DNA of 64,000 nt from Enterovibrio norvegicus FF-33 (GCF_000286835.2 NZ_AJYD02000038.1:3150795-3214794); one strand, 5' to 3'; shown: positions 20,215-31,256, counted from the first letter of the stretch. The notes: generated by a model not told the origin, from the sequence alone. Numbers and translations: made by a program.

Positions 20215-22614
20215 TCAGAACGTTTGGCCAATCGTAAAGGTGAAGAACTCCTCGTCATCACCTTCATAACTCTTAATGGGTTTTGACAGCGAGAACACTA
20301 ATGGTCCCATTGGTGATCGCCATTGGAGTGCCGCACCGTAAGACGCACGATAGTTGCCCGGATCGCTATAGTCGTAAATGTATTCTTGTCCGCTGATCAC
20401 TCTCGCGTTGTCGAGATCGTACTCGGTATCCCATACCGATGCTGCATCAACAAAAACGCTGGTGCGAATCGAGTTTCGCACCTCTGGGGACACAAACGGT
20501 GTAGGTACGATCAATTCCATACTCGCCAACGCAATGGCATTACCACCCACAGAATCGTTGCTGCCTACAAGAGCTGGGTTATTCCCTGCACCTTGATCGT
20601 ATACAGCTTTCGGGCCAGCCGTGTTAGAGCGGAATCCACGTAGTGTCGAGTAACCACCCGCATAGAAGTTTTCATAAAACGGCAGTAAGTAATCATTTTC
20701 ATCGTTCTTACCGTAACCATTGCCGTAACCGAGTCGACCACGCATAAGCAACGTAAAGCTATGGGATTCAGTAAGCGGAATATATTGCCTCACATCGTAT
20801 TGCGTTTTGAAGTACTGGGTGTCAGAGCCCGGTACTGTCATGCGAAACGATGCACGTTGATAATTACCAGCCGTTGGGAAGAAGCCTCGGTTAAGGTTAT
20901 TGCGACTCCAGCTTACCGACCAATCAAAGTCATCGACTTCCAATCCACCGTTATCGGTCACATTGTCTTCCATCGAATCGAGGAACTTCTGGATTTGGTA
21001 ATAACCACCCAAGTTTTCAATCTGACGATGTGTATAGCCAAGAGAAAAGTCGAAATAATTCAGCTCATTAAAAGGGAAACCCCAGGTGAGACTGGTGCCA
21101 TAACTTTTATCGGTATAATCCACGATGTTTGCATCAGACGCTTCAAACTCGTTAAAGAATATCTTTCCGCCAAGACTGATACCATCAAGCGTCCAATATG
21201 GGTCGCGATAATCCAACGTCAGGTTTTTCTGATAATCATTCACCATGGCATTAATACCAAAGCGATTACCCGTACCTGCAAAGTTGTCTTGTTGCAGACC
21301 AGCCTGGAAGCTAATACCTGATTCCGTGCCGTAACCAATACCAAAGTTAACGCTGCCTGAGTTGGTTTCTTTAACGAAATACTCTACATCGACCTGATCA
21401 TCAGTACCTGGTACTCGCGTTGTACGCACATCAACGGTTTCGAAAAAACCCAGTCTATTGAGTCGCTCTTTACTGGTTTCAACCGATTTGGCGTTTAACC
21501 AAGAGCCTTCCATTTGACGCATTTCACGACGTAACACTTCATCACGTGTAATTTGGTTGCCCGAAAACTTGATATTACGGACATAGACACGTTTACCCGG
21601 TTCAACGTTAACATTTAATGCGACGCTGTTTTCATCATCATTAAATTCTGGAATCGTCGCCACCTGCGGGTAGGCATAACCTTGCTCTCCAAGCTTGCGC
21701 TTTATCTCGTCTTCCAGGCGAGTGACTTTCTCACCGCTGTAGACTTCACCATCCTTGAAAGGGACAAGCGATTCAAATGAAGCGCTGTCTTTACCACCAC
21801 GCACATTCACGCCGGACACGATATACGGTTCACCCTCATCAATGTTCAAGGTGATGTAGACGCCTTTCTTATCTGGGGAGATAGAAACGTTGGTCGATTC
21901 GACACGGAACTTTAGGTAACCACGATTAAGATAGAACGAACGCAGACTTTCCAAGTCCCCTGCGAGCGCTTGCTTTTGGTATTGTTCATTGGCAAGGAAA
22001 TTCCACCAAGGAACGTCCGCTCGTAACTTAAAATTATTTTTAAGTTCTTCATCACCGAACACGTCGTTGCCGATGAAGTTAATTTGCTGGATGGTGGCCG
22101 AAACCCCTTCGGTAAACACGAATTTCACATCAGCACGATTACGCGGCAGCGGAGTGATAACCGTTTTGACTAGCGCGTTATATTTACCCACGCTGTAGTA
22201 GAAATCTTCGAGGCCTTTTTCGATATTTGACAAGGTGGTGCGATCTAGCGCTTCACCGACACGCAAACCCGATGCAGAAAGATTCTCTGAAAGCTGCTCT
22301 TCCTCGATGGCTTTATTACCCGAGAACGAAATGCTCGCAACCGTGGGGCGCTCAATGACCTTAACCAACAGGTCATCACCGTCACGAAATACGCGTACGT
22401 TCTCAAAGTTCCCAGACGAGAATAGGGATTTGATAATCCCTGACACTTCGCCTTCATCAATATTATCGCCAACTCGCACCGGCATCGCGAGCAAAGCCGC
22501 ACCGAGACTGACTCGTTGAAGCCCCTCAAATCGAATGTCTTCCACTACGAACTCATCGGCCGTAACGGAACTAGAAAATAGAAGAGAGGCCAGTAAAAGT
22601 TTTTTCATCGCCAT
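20215..22614 (-). CDS. bamA: Outer membrane protein assembly factor BamA
   Basis: BamA is the core of the BAM complex that inserts beta-barrel proteins. The 799-residue precursor has a signal peptide (MKKLLLASLLFSSSVTA), five periplasmic POTRA domains (about 22-420) and a 16-strand barrel. The VRGF-type lid-lock motif appears as STLRGFRSN, and the chain ends in phenylalanine (TIGQTF), as outer-membrane barrels do. ATG codons at 22614 and 22608 are both possible. It sits between rseP and skp, the conserved order. Confidence 0.96.
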   Translation of the reverse strand: MAMKKLLLASLLFSSSVTADEFVVEDIRFEGLQRVSLGAALLAMPVRVGDNIDEGEVSGIIKSLFSSGNFENVRVFRDGDDLLVKVIERPTVASISFSGNKAIEEEQLSENLSASGLRVGEALDRTTLSNIEKGLEDFYYSVGKYNALVKTVITPLPRNRADVKFVFTEGVSATIQQINFIGNDVFGDEELKNNFKLRADVPWWNFLANEQYQKQALAGDLESLRSFYLNRGYLKFRVESTNVSISPDKKGVYITLNIDEGEPYIVSGVNVRGGKDSASFESLVPFKDGEVYSGEKVTRLEDEIKRKLGEQGYAYPQVATIPEFNDDENSVALNVNVEPGKRVYVRNIKFSGNQITRDEVLRREMRQMEGSWLNAKSVETSKERLNRLGFFETVDVRTTRVPGTDDQVDVEYFVKETNSGSVNFGIGYGTESGISFQAGLQQDNFAGTGNRFGINAMVNDYQKNLTLDYRDPYWTLDGISLGGKIFFNEFEASDANIVDYTDKSYGTSLTWGFPFNELNYFDFSLGYTHRQIENLGGYYQIQKFLDSMEDNVTDNGGLEVDDFDWSVSWSRNNLNRGFFPTAGNYQRASFRMTVPGSDTQYFKTQYDVRQYIPLTESHSFTLLMRGRLGYGNGYGKNDENDYLLPFYENFYAGGYSTLRGFRSNTAGPKAVYDQGAGNNPALVGSNDSVGGNAIALASMELIVPTPFVSPEVRNSIRTSVFVDAASVWDTEYDLDNARVISGQEYIYDYSDPGNYRASYGAALQWRSPMGPLVFSLSKPIKSYEGDDEEFFTFTIGQTF

Positions 22615-22649
22615 TGCTGCTCTGAGTGTTCCTTGCTATACGCTGATTT

Positions 22650-24005
22650 TTATAGACGGGCAAAATCGTTAAATAATGCCACGCCCATCAGTACCACGAT
22701 AATGGCTGAACCAACCCGATATCCCATATCCTGTACACGTTCAGAAACAGGGCGGCGTGTTACGGCTTCTATGCCAAAAAACAACAGGTGCCCGCCGTCA
22801 AGAACCGGTAACGGTAACAGGTTAATAATGCCTAAATTCACGCTAATCAGCGCGAGAAAACCGAGAAAGTATACCAGACCGAAGTCTGCGGTCATCCCTG
22901 CACCTTTCGCAATTGAGATAGGCCCACTCAAGTTTTTCACAGCCACATCGCCCGTGAACAACTTTTTAATCATTTGTGCAGTCAGTACCACAATTTGCCA
23001 TGTTTTATCTATGGCAGCTGGAATGGCATCCAATGGACCATACTGCAACGTAAACCGGTAAGTCTCTGGCCATTCACCTACTTGTGGGGCAAAGCCAGCA
23101 TAACCTACGCGTGTGTCACCGTGCTCTCGAGCATCTGGCGTCAGCGCTAATTCTAACTCACGTCCATCTCGCAGAACAGTCATTGGCAGCGACATCTCTG
23201 GGTGGGCACGAATCACACTCACCACAACATCCCAGCTCTCAATAGGTTGACCGTCGACCGTGAGTAATTTGTCACCTTCACGTAAACCCACACGCTCCGC
23301 TGCGCTACCTTCCACCACTTGTGCGATCACATTGGTGATGTCGGGCGTAAACGGGGTAACTCCCAAGGTGCGAAGCGCCGATTCGGATTCAGGGTCGAAG
23401 GACCAAGAAGACAAATCCAATGATTTATCGACAGTGTAACCAGCGCTTTCACTTGGCAGCACTGACATCGTCATCTCGTCATCGCCAATGTGCGAGATAA
23501 GTTGCAAGTTAACCGACTCCCAATCTGGCGTTTTGATACCAGATACCGCAGTAAGTTCCATGCCACTTTCGATTCCGGCTTGTGCCGTAATAGATTGGGG
23601 AGCTACCTCACCAATTACTGGCTTAACCGCCGGTATGCCTATGATCATCACTAACCAATATGCGACGATAGCAAACAGAAAATTAGCCGCAGGCCCTGCG
23701 GCCACGATGGCGCTACGCTGCCAAAGAGGACGGTTGTTAAATGCCATTTCTTTTTGATCGGCAGGCACGTCGTCAACGCGCTCATCCAGCATTTTGACAT
23801 AGCCACCTAACGGGATCATGGCGATGGTGTATTCAGTACCATCTTTGCCAACACGCTGCCAAAGTGCTTTACCAAAGCCAATTGAGAAACGCTCAACTTT
23901 AACGCCACATCGTCTCGCTACCCAGAAATGGCCATACTCATGCACGGCAACCAGAATGCCAAGAGCAATAATAAAGAAGAATAAATTCCAGAGGATGCCG
24001 CTCAT
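22650..24005 (-). CDS. rseP: Intramembrane zinc metalloprotease RseP
   Basis: RseP is a site-2 protease that cuts the anti-sigma factor RseA after DegS, releasing sigma E under envelope stress. The 451-residue protein has the HEYGH zinc motif in its first transmembrane helix, two periplasmic PDZ domains (about 125-310) and the LDGGHLLFF motif that supplies the third zinc ligand. The ATG at 24005 overlaps the dxr stop (ATGA); the upstream in-frame start would extend into dxr. Confidence 0.96.
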   Translation of the reverse strand: MSGILWNLFFFIIALGILVAVHEYGHFWVARRCGVKVERFSIGFGKALWQRVGKDGTEYTIAMIPLGGYVKMLDERVDDVPADQKEMAFNNRPLWQRSAIVAAGPAANFLFAIVAYWLVMIIGIPAVKPVIGEVAPQSITAQAGIESGMELTAVSGIKTPDWESVNLQLISHIGDDEMTMSVLPSESAGYTVDKSLDLSSWSFDPESESALRTLGVTPFTPDITNVIAQVVEGSAAERVGLREGDKLLTVDGQPIESWDVVVSVIRAHPEMSLPMTVLRDGRELELALTPDAREHGDTRVGYAGFAPQVGEWPETYRFTLQYGPLDAIPAAIDKTWQIVVLTAQMIKKLFTGDVAVKNLSGPISIAKGAGMTADFGLVYFLGFLALISVNLGIINLLPLPVLDGGHLLFFGIEAVTRRPVSERVQDMGYRVGSAIIVVLMGVALFNDFARL

Positions 24006-25198
24006 CGTCCCGACCTCGTAATACAATCTTGTGCCATTAAACGCGCCTTAGTATCTATGTCGAGTAGACTTTCCATGTTTGATGGTTCCTGAAGCTCAGC
24101 CCGTTGTAACACAGCATCGTTGATTTCAGCAATCTGCATAAAACCTACGCGACCATTGAGAAATGCGTCCACAGCCACTTCATTCGCAGCGTTAAGCGTT
24201 GTCGTTGCAGCCTGCCCAACGTAGCAAGCATCAATCGCGAGCTTCAGACACGGATAGCGGTCAAGATCTGGTTTTAAAAAGGTAAACTCACCAATCTCGC
24301 TAAAATCGAGAGGCTTCACACCAGCATCAATTCGTCCAGGATACGCCATAGCATAGGCAATCGGCGTACACATATCTGGGAGTCCCATCTGTGCCATGAC
24401 TGAACCATCACGGTATTGAACCATAGAATGGATCACTGACTGAGGATGAATAATGACATCGAGTTGATCACGCTTGGCATTGAATAACCAACGTGCCTCG
24501 ATGTATTCCAATCCCTTGTTCATCATAGTGGCAGAATCAACAGAAATTTTTGGCCCCATCGACCAATTAGGATGTGCAATAGCCTGAGCAGGTGTTACAT
24601 CGCGTAATGCATTGATATTGGTATAGCGAAAAGGGCCGCCAGAGCCTGTAAGTAAAATTTTACTTACACCTTCAGAGGCAAGATCGCAGATCCCTGGATT
24701 AGCTTGAATTGAGGTAGGCAAGCATTGAAAAATGGCATTGTGTTCACTATCAACAGGTAGCAACTGAGCACCATATTGATGTACAGCGTCAATAAAAAAC
24801 TGCCCTGACATCACCAACGCTTCTTTGTTTGCGAGTAATATACGTTTTCCAGCTTTTACGGCTGCCATCGTTGGCATTAGACCCGCCGCACCAACAACAG
24901 CCGCCATGACGGTATCAACATCGTCATGTGAAGCTATCGCGCACAAGCCATCAATGCCACTTAATACTTCCGTTTTGCAGCCTTGATTTTTTAGCGCCAA
25001 ACGTAATGATTTGGCCGCAACTTCATCTGCCATAGCGGCAAACGTCGGTTTCCACTTAAGACACAGCACAATCATTTCGTTGACATTCGCGTTTGCAGCG
25101 AGCGCAAATACTGAATATGCCGAAGGATTCTTTTCAACTACAGCTAACGTACTGGTTCCAATAGAACCCGTTGCACCAAGAATCGTTAAATTATGCAT
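24002..25198 (-). CDS. dxr: 1-deoxy-D-xylulose 5-phosphate reductoisomerase
   Basis: Dxr (IspC) makes 2-C-methylerythritol 4-phosphate, the committed step of the MEP isoprenoid pathway. The 398-residue protein has the NADPH motif [11 protein letters not shown] at the N terminus, [25 protein letters not shown] and the flexible catalytic loop TGSGGPFR. It overlaps rseP by four bases. Confidence 0.96.
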   Translation of the reverse strand: MHNLTILGATGSIGTSTLAVVEKNPSAYSVFALAANANVNEMIVLCLKWKPTFAAMADEVAAKSLRLALKNQGCKTEVLSGIDGLCAIASHDDVDTVMAAVVGAAGLMPTMAAVKAGKRILLANKEALVMSGQFFIDAVHQYGAQLLPVDSEHNAIFQCLPTSIQANPGICDLASEGVSKILLTGSGGPFRYTNINALRDVTPAQAIAHPNWSMGPKISVDSATMMNKGLEYIEARWLFNAKRDQLDVIIHPQSVIHSMVQYRDGSVMAQMGLPDMCTPIAYAMAYPGRIDAGVKPLDFSEIGEFTFLKPDLDRYPCLKLAIDACYVGQAATTTLNAANEVAVDAFLNGRVGFMQIAEINDAVLQRAELQEPSNMESLLDIDTKARLMAQDCITRSGR

Positions 25199-25236
25199 AG
25201 AAAACTCTAATCATTGTTTCGCCCAGCCAGAATGCG

Positions 25237-25262
25237 AATCACCGGCCCAAGGCCGGTGATTC
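25237..25262. repeat. Perfect inverted repeat between cdsA and dxr
   Basis: AATCACCGGCC is repeated in inverse across a short centre to give a long GC-rich stem. No T run follows on the transcribed strand, so it is not a typical terminator. It resembles a REP-like or RNA-protecting hairpin between two genes of one operon. Confidence 0.6.
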
Positions 25263-25264
25263 CT

Positions 25265-26113
25265 TTAAGCCAACCAGAAATACAATACAGTGAAAACTGG
25301 AAATGCGGCTGTCAGACTGTCAATTCTATCGAGTATCCCACCATGACCAGGAAGAATACTCCCGCTGTCTTTCACGCCAGCAACACGCTTGAACATGCTT
25401 TCAGCTAAATCGCCAAGTACGGAGGCAAACGAAGTCACCAGCGCAACGAGGCCAAGCATGGGAAGTGAAGAGAACGGAATTGAAAAATATTGCGCTGCAC
25501 CAATGGTGACAGCAACAGAAGCAATCAAACCACCAATGAGGCCTTCAACCGTTTTGTTAGGACTCACAGACGGTGCCATCTTGCGCTTACCGAAGCGCTT
25601 TCCTGCAAAGTAAGCCCCCGTATCTGCAGACCACACGAGCAAACACACGATTAATACCAGTTTGGCACCAAGATAAGGCTCAAGCTCATAGTCGTATGCT
25701 CGCAGTAACAGTACGCTCCATAAAAATGGTAGCAAGGTTAATACGCCAAAGCCTTGTTGCAGTGCAGCATTGTTAGCCCACCAACTCGCTCCTTTGGGAT
25801 ATTTCAATACCATGCCCGTTGCGAGTAGCCACCAAAGTGCACCCGCTAACGCAATTGCGCCACCATTAAACGAAGACATATCCAACCCGTTTCCTGTCAC
25901 TGGCAACAAGAACGCAGAACCAAGAAGGACAATAGCAGGTAAAGCAAACGCTCCTACACGAGAAGACGATGCGACAAATTTAGTCCATTCCCAGTGACCA
26001 AGCAGGGTAACGCTGGCCACGGCAATAATGAAAAGTTGAAACGGCAAAAAAAAGATACCTGCGATAACTAATGGCGCTAACACAGAAGCCGTTAAGACAC
26101 GTTGTTTCAGCAA
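25265..26113 (-). CDS. cdsA: Phosphatidate cytidylyltransferase
   Basis: CdsA makes CDP-diacylglycerol, precursor of all phospholipids, in the inner membrane. The 282-residue protein has about eight hydrophobic segments and the signature SxNKTxEGxxGG (PSVSPNKTVEGLIGG) followed by the late SILPGHGGILDRIDSL. The start is TTG at 26113 after AGAGGG; it matches the family N terminus (LKQRVLTASVLAPLVIAG). Confidence 0.95.
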   Translation of the reverse strand: MLKQRVLTASVLAPLVIAGIFFLPFQLFIIAVASVTLLGHWEWTKFVASSSRVGAFALPAIVLLGSAFLLPVTGNGLDMSSFNGGAIALAGALWWLLATGMVLKYPKGASWWANNAALQQGFGVLTLLPFLWSVLLLRAYDYELEPYLGAKLVLIVCLLVWSADTGAYFAGKRFGKRKMAPSVSPNKTVEGLIGGLIASVAVTIGAAQYFSIPFSSLPMLGLVALVTSFASVLGDLAESMFKRVAGVKDSGSILPGHGGILDRIDSLTAAFPVFTVLYFWLA

Positions 26114-26123
26114 ACGAAACCCT

Positions 26124-26897
26124 CTATTTTTCTACTTGTAACATGGCCTTAACTTGCTCACCGGTGCAGCCAAAACGGCGCTCGCGGTTGATAAACCAAG
26201 CAATGGCTTCAGTAAGACTGGTCTCATCGAAGTCGGGCCAAAATTGTTCAGTAAAATACAGCTCTGCATAAGCTGCCTGCCACAACATAAAATTACTGAT
26301 GCGACATTCTCCACTGGTTCGAATCATCAAGTCCACATCTGGCAAGCTCGATGTTGTCAAATGTGCTTGGATGTCAGCTTCTGTCAGTTGATCGGCTAGA
26401 ATTTCTCCTCGCTCAACCTGACCAGCCAGCTTTTGTACCGATTGAAAAATATCCCATTGCCCGCCGTAATTGGCAGCAATGTTCAATGTTAGCCCTGAAT
26501 TGCTTTCCGTCAGTGCTTCAGCTGCAGCAATCTTATCCTGCAATGACTTGCTGAATCGCGATGTATCGCCGATTACCTTGAGCCTTACGCCATTTTTATG
26601 AAGGCGTTTCACTTCACGTCCCAGAACCGTGACAAATAGCTCCATCAATAGGCTGACTTCTTCTTCTGGACGTCGCCAGTTTTCACTGCTGAATGCAAAC
26701 AGGGTTAACACTTGAATGCCGAGGCTATTGGCAGTAGAAACCGTCTTTCGAACAGCATCAACACCGGCTTTGTGCCCAAACATTCGGGCTTTGCCTCGTG
26801 CTTTTGCCCAACGGCCATTCCCGTCCATAATGACGGCAATATGTTTTGGAAGCAGACTAGGATCTATCTCTAGATAGGAAGATTGGGAGCTCATCAT
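26124..26897 (-). CDS. uppS: Undecaprenyl diphosphate synthase
   Basis: UppS (IspU) makes the C55 lipid carrier for peptidoglycan and O-antigen. The protein has the cis-prenyltransferase signature [17 protein letters not shown] with the catalytic aspartate, [11 protein letters not shown], and the late [19 protein letters not shown] segment. Two adjacent ATG codons (26897 and 26894) follow GAAGGA; the second has the better spacing. It starts the uppS-cdsA-dxr-rseP-bamA run. Confidence 0.95.
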   Translation of the reverse strand: MMSSQSSYLEIDPSLLPKHIAVIMDGNGRWAKARGKARMFGHKAGVDAVRKTVSTANSLGIQVLTLFAFSSENWRRPEEEVSLLMELFVTVLGREVKRLHKNGVRLKVIGDTSRFSKSLQDKIAAAEALTESNSGLTLNIAANYGGQWDIFQSVQKLAGQVERGEILADQLTEADIQAHLTTSSLPDVDLMIRTSGECRISNFMLWQAAYAELYFTEQFWPDFDETSLTEAIAWFINRERRFGCTGEQVKAMLQVEK

Positions 26898-26911
26898 TAT
26901 CCTTCGCAATT

Positions 26912-26942
26912 AAAAAGCGCTGTACTGCTAGCACAGCGCTTT
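26912..26942 (-). terminator. Rho-independent terminator of frr
   Basis: On the minus strand AGCGCTGT/ACAGCGCT is followed by a T run, between frr and uppS. Confidence 0.85.
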
Positions 26943-26969
26943 GGCAATGGAATCAGAGTGTAGCCGGAA

Positions 26970-27527
26970 TTAGACTTCCATCAACTCTTTTTCTTTCGCT
27001 TCAAGAATCACGTCAATATCTTTAACGGCAGCATCTGTCAGCTTCTGAATATCGTCTTGACCGCGACGCTCGTCATCTTCTGAGATGTCTTTGTCTTTCA
27101 ACAGGCCTTTAAGGTCACTGTTGGCGTCACGACGAATATTACGTACAGCCACACGGCCTTGTTCAGCTTCAGCGCGAACGATCTTAACCAGATCACGACG
27201 ACGCTCTTCTGTCAACGGAGGCAATGGAACGCGGATAACCGCACCAGCTGACATTGGGTTTAAACCCAGGCTAGATGTCATGATTGCTTTTTCAACAGCT
27301 TGAATTACCGATCTATCAAAAACAGTAATCGCCAATGTACGTGCATCTTCAGCAACAATAGAAGCCAATTGCTTCAACGGTGTTGATGCGCCGTAATAGT
27401 CAACTGACAGACCATCAAGTAGTGCAGGATGCGCACGACCTGTACGGATTTTAGACAGAGTACTCTTCAGCGCTTCAACGCTTTTTTGCATGCGTTCTTT
27501 TGCATCTGCGTTAATTTCATTGATCAC
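26970..27527 (-). CDS. frr: Ribosome recycling factor
   Basis: Frr splits the post-termination ribosome together with EF-G. The 185-residue protein (usual 185) has the family N terminus [32 protein letters not shown] and the [26 protein letters not shown] segment. The start is GTG at 27527, after AAGGA. It follows pyrH by 56 bp. Confidence 0.96.
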   Translation of the reverse strand: MINEINADAKERMQKSVEALKSTLSKIRTGRAHPALLDGLSVDYYGASTPLKQLASIVAEDARTLAITVFDRSVIQAVEKAIMTSSLGLNPMSAGAVIRVPLPPLTEERRRDLVKIVRAEAEQGRVAVRNIRRDANSDLKGLLKDKDISEDDERRGQDDIQKLTDAAVKDIDVILEAKEKELMEV

Positions 27528-27583
27528 GAGATTATCCTTGAAGATTCTTTTTTCTAATTAGCGGATTATGCCACTAATTTTGA

Positions 27584-28312
27584 TTAACCGTTATTAATTA
27601 GTGTGCCTTCTTGCTCACCCATCACAACTCGGCGCAAAGCACCTGGCTTATTCATGTTAAATACACGCATCGGCATCTTGTGATCACGTGCCAAAGTGAA
27701 GGCAGCTAAGTCCATCACTTTCAATTCTTTTTCTAGCACGTCTTGGTAAGTGAGGTGGCTGTAAAGCTCCGCATCTGGGTTTTTCGCTGGATCATCGGTA
27801 AATACACCATCAACCTTGGTGGCTTTGATCACGATGTCTGACTCGATTTCAATACCGCGCAAACACGCCGCTGAGTCAGTAGTGAAGAATGGATTACCGG
27901 TACCTGCAGAGAAAATTACCACGCGACCATTGCGAAGCTGACTAATAGCTTCAGCCCAGTTGTAGCTGTCACACACACCCTGCAGAGGGATTGCTGACAT
28001 TACTCTTGCATTCACATAGGCACGGTGTAACGCATCACGCATCGCCAGACCGTTCATCACAGTGGCCAGCATACCCATGTGGTCACCCACAACCCGGTTC
28101 ATACCTGCTTCGGCAAGACCTGCTCCACGGAATAGATTGCCACCGCCGATAACCAAGCCAACTTGGACACCTAGTTCAACCAGTTCTTTGATTTCTTGAG
28201 CCATACGGTCAAGCACAGCGGGATCGATACCGAACCCTTCCTTTCCTTGCAGCGCTTCGCCGCTCAATTTAAGCAAAATTCGTTGATAAGCTGGTTTTGG
28301 GTTTGTAGTCAT
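27584..28312 (-). CDS. pyrH: Uridylate kinase
   Basis: PyrH phosphorylates UMP to UDP. The 242-residue amino-acid-kinase-fold protein has [13 protein letters not shown] at the N terminus, [12 protein letters not shown], and [18 protein letters not shown] use the ATG at 28312, eight bases after AAAGG; a GTG two codons upstream is less likely. It lies in the conserved rpsB-tsf-pyrH-frr order. Confidence 0.95.
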   Translation of the reverse strand: MTTNPKPAYQRILLKLSGEALQGKEGFGIDPAVLDRMAQEIKELVELGVQVGLVIGGGNLFRGAGLAEAGMNRVVGDHMGMLATVMNGLAMRDALHRAYVNARVMSAIPLQGVCDSYNWAEAISQLRNGRVVIFSAGTGNPFFTTDSAACLRGIEIESDIVIKATKVDGVFTDDPAKNPDAELYSHLTYQDVLEKELKVMDLAAFTLARDHKMPMRVFNMNKPGALRRVVMGEQEGTLINNG

Positions 28313-28352
28313 TATCACTACCTTTAGGCACTTGCGTCTACGGATGGGATTG

Positions 28353-28382
28353 TAAAAAGACCGCAGGATTCTGCGGTCTTTT
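28353..28382 (-). terminator. Rho-independent terminator of tsf
   Basis: On the minus strand AAGACCGCAG/CTGCGGTCTT is followed by T, between tsf and pyrH. Confidence 0.85.
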
Positions 28383-28398
28383 GGGTTCTGAAAAAGGA

Positions 28399-29244
28399 TT
28401 AACCTTTTTGAACTGCAGCTACTTCATCTGCGAAGCTCATTTCTGGAGCTTTCTCGATACCTTCACCTACTTCTAGGCGAACGAAGTTAGAAACTGATGC
28501 GCCTTTCTCTTTCAAGAATTCGCCAACAGATTTCTTAGGTTCCATGATGAATGGTTGACCCGTTAGAGAAACTTCACCGGTGAATTTCTTCATGCGGCCA
28601 ACAACCATTTTCTCAGCGATTTCTTGAGGCTTGCCTTCATTCATCGCGATTTCAACTTGGATTTGTTGTTCTTTCGCTACTACGTCAGCGGGTACGTCAG
28701 ATGGGTTAACGTATTCTGGTTTAGAAGCAGCAACGTGCATAGCAACGTGCTTAAGAACTTCTGCGTCGCCTTCACCAGCAACAACAACACCAATACGCTC
28801 GCCGTGACGGTAAGAAGCGATTGATACGCCTTCAACGTAGTTAACACGACGGATAGAGATGTTTTCACCGATCTTAGTTACTAGAGCGATACGTGCATCT
28901 TCAAATTGCGCTTGCAGTTCTTCTACAGTCGCTTTAGAAGCTAGAGCCGCGTCTGCAACTTCGTTTGCAAATGCAGTGAAGCTGCTGTCTTTAGCAACGA
29001 AGTCAGTTTGGCAGTTAACTTCAACAAGAGCTGCAACACCGTCAGCATCTTTGATGATGATAGTGCCTTCGGCTGCGATGTTACCTGCTTTCTTAGCAGC
29101 TTTCGCAGCGCCACTTTTGCGCATGTTTTCGATTGCTAGTTCGATGTCGCCGTTGCTTTCAACAAGCGCCTTCTTACATTCCATCATACCTGCGGCAGTA
29201 CGCTCACGCAGTTCTTTAACCAGGGCAGCGGTAACAGTTGCCAT
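28399..29244 (-). CDS. tsf: Translation elongation factor Ts
   Basis: EF-Ts exchanges GDP for GTP on EF-Tu. The 281-residue protein has the N-terminal UBA-like domain ([24 protein letters not shown]), the [13 protein letters not shown] motif that enters EF-Tu, and a coiled-coil arm. Its sequence has strong codon bias, as expected for a highly expressed gene. Confidence 0.97.
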   Translation of the reverse strand: MATVTAALVKELRERTAAGMMECKKALVESNGDIELAIENMRKSGAAKAAKKAGNIAAEGTIIIKDADGVAALVEVNCQTDFVAKDSSFTAFANEVADAALASKATVEELQAQFEDARIALVTKIGENISIRRVNYVEGVSIASYRHGERIGVVVAGEGDAEVLKHVAMHVAASKPEYVNPSDVPADVVAKEQQIQVEIAMNEGKPQEIAEKMVVGRMKKFTGEVSLTGQPFIMEPKKSVGEFLKEKGASVSNFVRLEVGEGIEKAPEMSFADEVAAVQKG

Positions 29245-29274
29245 TGTTCAATCCTCGATTCGAAACTTTTGGGT

Positions 29275-29303
29275 AAAAATCAGGGGCCATATATTGGCCC
29301 CTG
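29275..29303 (-). terminator. Attenuator-like hairpin between rpsB and tsf
   Basis: On the minus strand CAGGGGCC/GGCCCCTG has an eight-base loop and is followed by ATTTTTA. It lies in the rpsB-tsf gap and probably lets only part of the transcription continue into tsf. E. coli has a comparable structure here. Confidence 0.7.
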
Positions 29304-29374
29304 CTAACCTACTTAGCTTACAGTGCCGTTCATGACAGCCTGATGGCTAAGAACGCTCACAAGGAGCAATTGTA

Positions 29375-30103
29375 TTACTCAGCGACTTCAACTAGCTCGT
29401 CTTCAGCTTGAGCTACGATGTCCTGGCTACGGCCTTCAGAGTAAGACTGAGCTGCAGCGTTCAGGTACAGTTGAACTGCACGGATTGCATCGTCGTTACC
29501 TGGGATAACCAAATCAACGCCATCCGGGTCAGAGTTGGTATCAACTACCGCGTACACTGGGATACCCAGGTTGTTTGCTTCTTTAATAGCAATGTGCTCG
29601 TGATCAGCATCGATAACGAACAGTGCGTCTGGAAGACCACCCATGTTTTTGATACCACCCAGAGATTTTTCAAGTTTCTCCATTTCGCGGGTACGCATCA
29701 GGGCTTCTTTCTTAGTCAGCTTCTCAAAAGTACCGTCAGTTGCTTGAACTTCTAGCTCTTTAAGGCGCTTGATTGACAGACGAACAGTTTTCCAGTTAGT
29801 CAACATACCGCCTAACCAGCGGTTGTTCACGAAGTACTGGTCACAGCTTTCTGCTGCTGTTTTAACAGATTCGCTAGCGGCACGCTTAGTACCAACGAAA
29901 AGTACTTTACCTTTACGCTCACCAACTTTAGTCAGTTCGCCAAGTACTTTGTTGAACATTGGTACAGTTTTTTCTAGGTTAATGATATGAACCTTGTTAC
30001 GTGCACCAAAGATGAAAGGCTTCATCTTAGGGTTCCAGTAACGGGTTTGGTGACCAAAGTGAACACCAGCTTTAAGCATGTCGCGCATTGAAACAGTAGC
30101 CAT
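29375..30103 (-). CDS. rpsB: Small ribosomal subunit protein S2
   Basis: The 242-residue protein (E. coli 241) begins [27 protein letters not shown] and has the S2 signatures [11 protein letters not shown] and [24 protein letters not shown]. It is the first gene of rpsB-tsf and is read divergently from map. Confidence 0.98.
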   Translation of the reverse strand: MATVSMRDMLKAGVHFGHQTRYWNPKMKPFIFGARNKVHIINLEKTVPMFNKVLGELTKVGERKGKVLFVGTKRAASESVKTAAESCDQYFVNNRWLGGMLTNWKTVRLSIKRLKELEVQATDGTFEKLTKKEALMRTREMEKLEKSLGGIKNMGGLPDALFVIDADHEHIAIKEANNLGIPVYAVVDTNSDPDGVDLVIPGNDDAIRAVQLYLNAAAQSYSEGRSQDIVAQAEDELVEVAE

Positions 30104-30220
30104 TTAAAAATCCTCTCGGGGTTAGGCCTCCACATATCCCATACAGCCGACCCGCAAAGGGCACCCCGGCGCATGTGTCGATATGTGTGTGAGTTAAGTT
30201 AATTGTATTGTTGAAACCAC
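30104..30220 (-). promoter_or_regulatory. rpsB 5' leader (S2 autoregulation element)
   Basis: The leader is long and GC-rich near the gene, with complementary blocks GGGGTGCCC and GGCCTAACCCCGAGAGGA directly before the start. This position and shape fit the rpsB leader motif of gammaproteobacteria, where S2 represses its own synthesis. I cannot fold it here; the call rests on place and pattern. Confidence 0.6.
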
Positions 30221-30270
30221 CAACATAGAACCTGAAATTCAGATTAACCAAGAAGGCGCATTTCGGCGCG

Positions 30271-30276
30271 CTTTAT
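30271..30276 (-). promoter_or_regulatory. Probable rpsB promoter -10
   Basis: TATAAA on the minus strand is followed by GCGCGCC, a GC-rich discriminator typical of stringently controlled ribosomal promoters. The -35 is weak (a TTGA-containing stretch about 16 bp upstream). The transcript would start about 160 bp before rpsB. Confidence 0.5.
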
Positions 30277-30422
30277 ACCATAAAAACGCCCCTCAAATCC
30301 AGTATAAAAAAACATCTCGTCTAACGAGTAAGGTTTCCACAAGGCGATGCGATTGATAATATGTAGCGATAGCATTCCATTCCTCCTTTGTTTTATCGAA
30401 GGGAGCTAACTGAGAGAAAGCA

Positions 30423-31220
30423 ATGAGCGTCACTATAAAATCAGCTGAAGAAATCGAAAAAATGCGTGAGGCCGGCCGCCTTGCTGCTGACGTGCTAGAG
30501 ATGATCGAACCGCATGTAAAAGCAGGCGTTACCACTGAAGAGTTGGACGACATTTGCCACAAATACATCACGGAAACGCAAAACGCGATCCCAGCACCGC
30601 TCAACTATCATGGCTTTCCTAAATCAATATGCACGTCCATAAACCATGTGGTATGTCATGGTATCCCGACACCATCAGATGTGTTGAAAGATGGCGACAT
30701 CATCAACATTGATATCACGGTTATCAAAGATGGTTATCATGGCGACACTTCAAAGATGTTTTTGGTCGGTGACGTCACCGCTGAAGACAAAGCTCTGTGT
30801 CACGTTGCTCAAGAAAGCCTCTACCAAGCGCTGAAGAAAGTTAAGCCGGGCGCAAGAATTGGTGACCTTGGCACTGAAATTCAGAAATTCATCAAAAACC
30901 GTCCTAAGCGTTACTCTATCGTTAAAGATTACTGTGGCCATGGTATTGGCGCCGAATTTCATGAAGAGCCGCAGGTCGTTCACTACAAGAACAGCGATCG
31001 CACAGTGATTAAGGCTGGGATGTGCTTCACTATCGAGCCAATGATTAACGCCGGAAAATTCAACACTGAATTGGACGACAATGATGGCTGGACTGTCTAT
31101 ACCGCCGATAAGAAAAAATCGGCACAATGGGAACACACCATTTTGGTCACGGATACCGGATGTGAAATTCTCACTCTGCGCAGTGACGAAAAACTGCCAC
31201 GCATTTTGAATAACGCATAA
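30423..31220 (+). CDS. map: Type I methionine aminopeptidase
   Basis: Map removes the initiator methionine from new proteins. The 265-residue protein has the metal ligands in NIDITVIKDGYHGDTSKMF (two Asp), GHGIGAEFHEEP (His) and CFTIEPM (Glu), plus the late EHTILVTDTG. It is read divergently from rpsB, as in E. coli. Confidence 0.97.
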   Translation: MSVTIKSAEEIEKMREAGRLAADVLEMIEPHVKAGVTTEELDDICHKYITETQNAIPAPLNYHGFPKSICTSINHVVCHGIPTPSDVLKDGDIINIDITVIKDGYHGDTSKMFLVGDVTAEDKALCHVAQESLYQALKKVKPGARIGDLGTEIQKFIKNRPKRYSIVKDYCGHGIGAEFHEEPQVVHYKNSDRTVIKAGMCFTIEPMINAGKFNTELDDNDGWTVYTADKKKSAQWEHTILVTDTGCEILTLRSDEKLPRILNNA

Positions 31221-31229
31221 GCTTCAAAA

Positions 31230-31256
31230 ATGTCGGCCTAAGCGCCGACTTTTTTA
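31230..31256 (+). terminator. Rho-independent terminator of map
   Basis: Stem GTCGGC/GCCGAC with six T after it, in the 60-bp map-glnD gap. Read-through into glnD is possible. Confidence 0.75.

Noticed and set aside
20323-21321. Plus-strand open frames of up to 186 codons inside bamA
   Set aside because: They are antisense to the conserved BamA barrel region.
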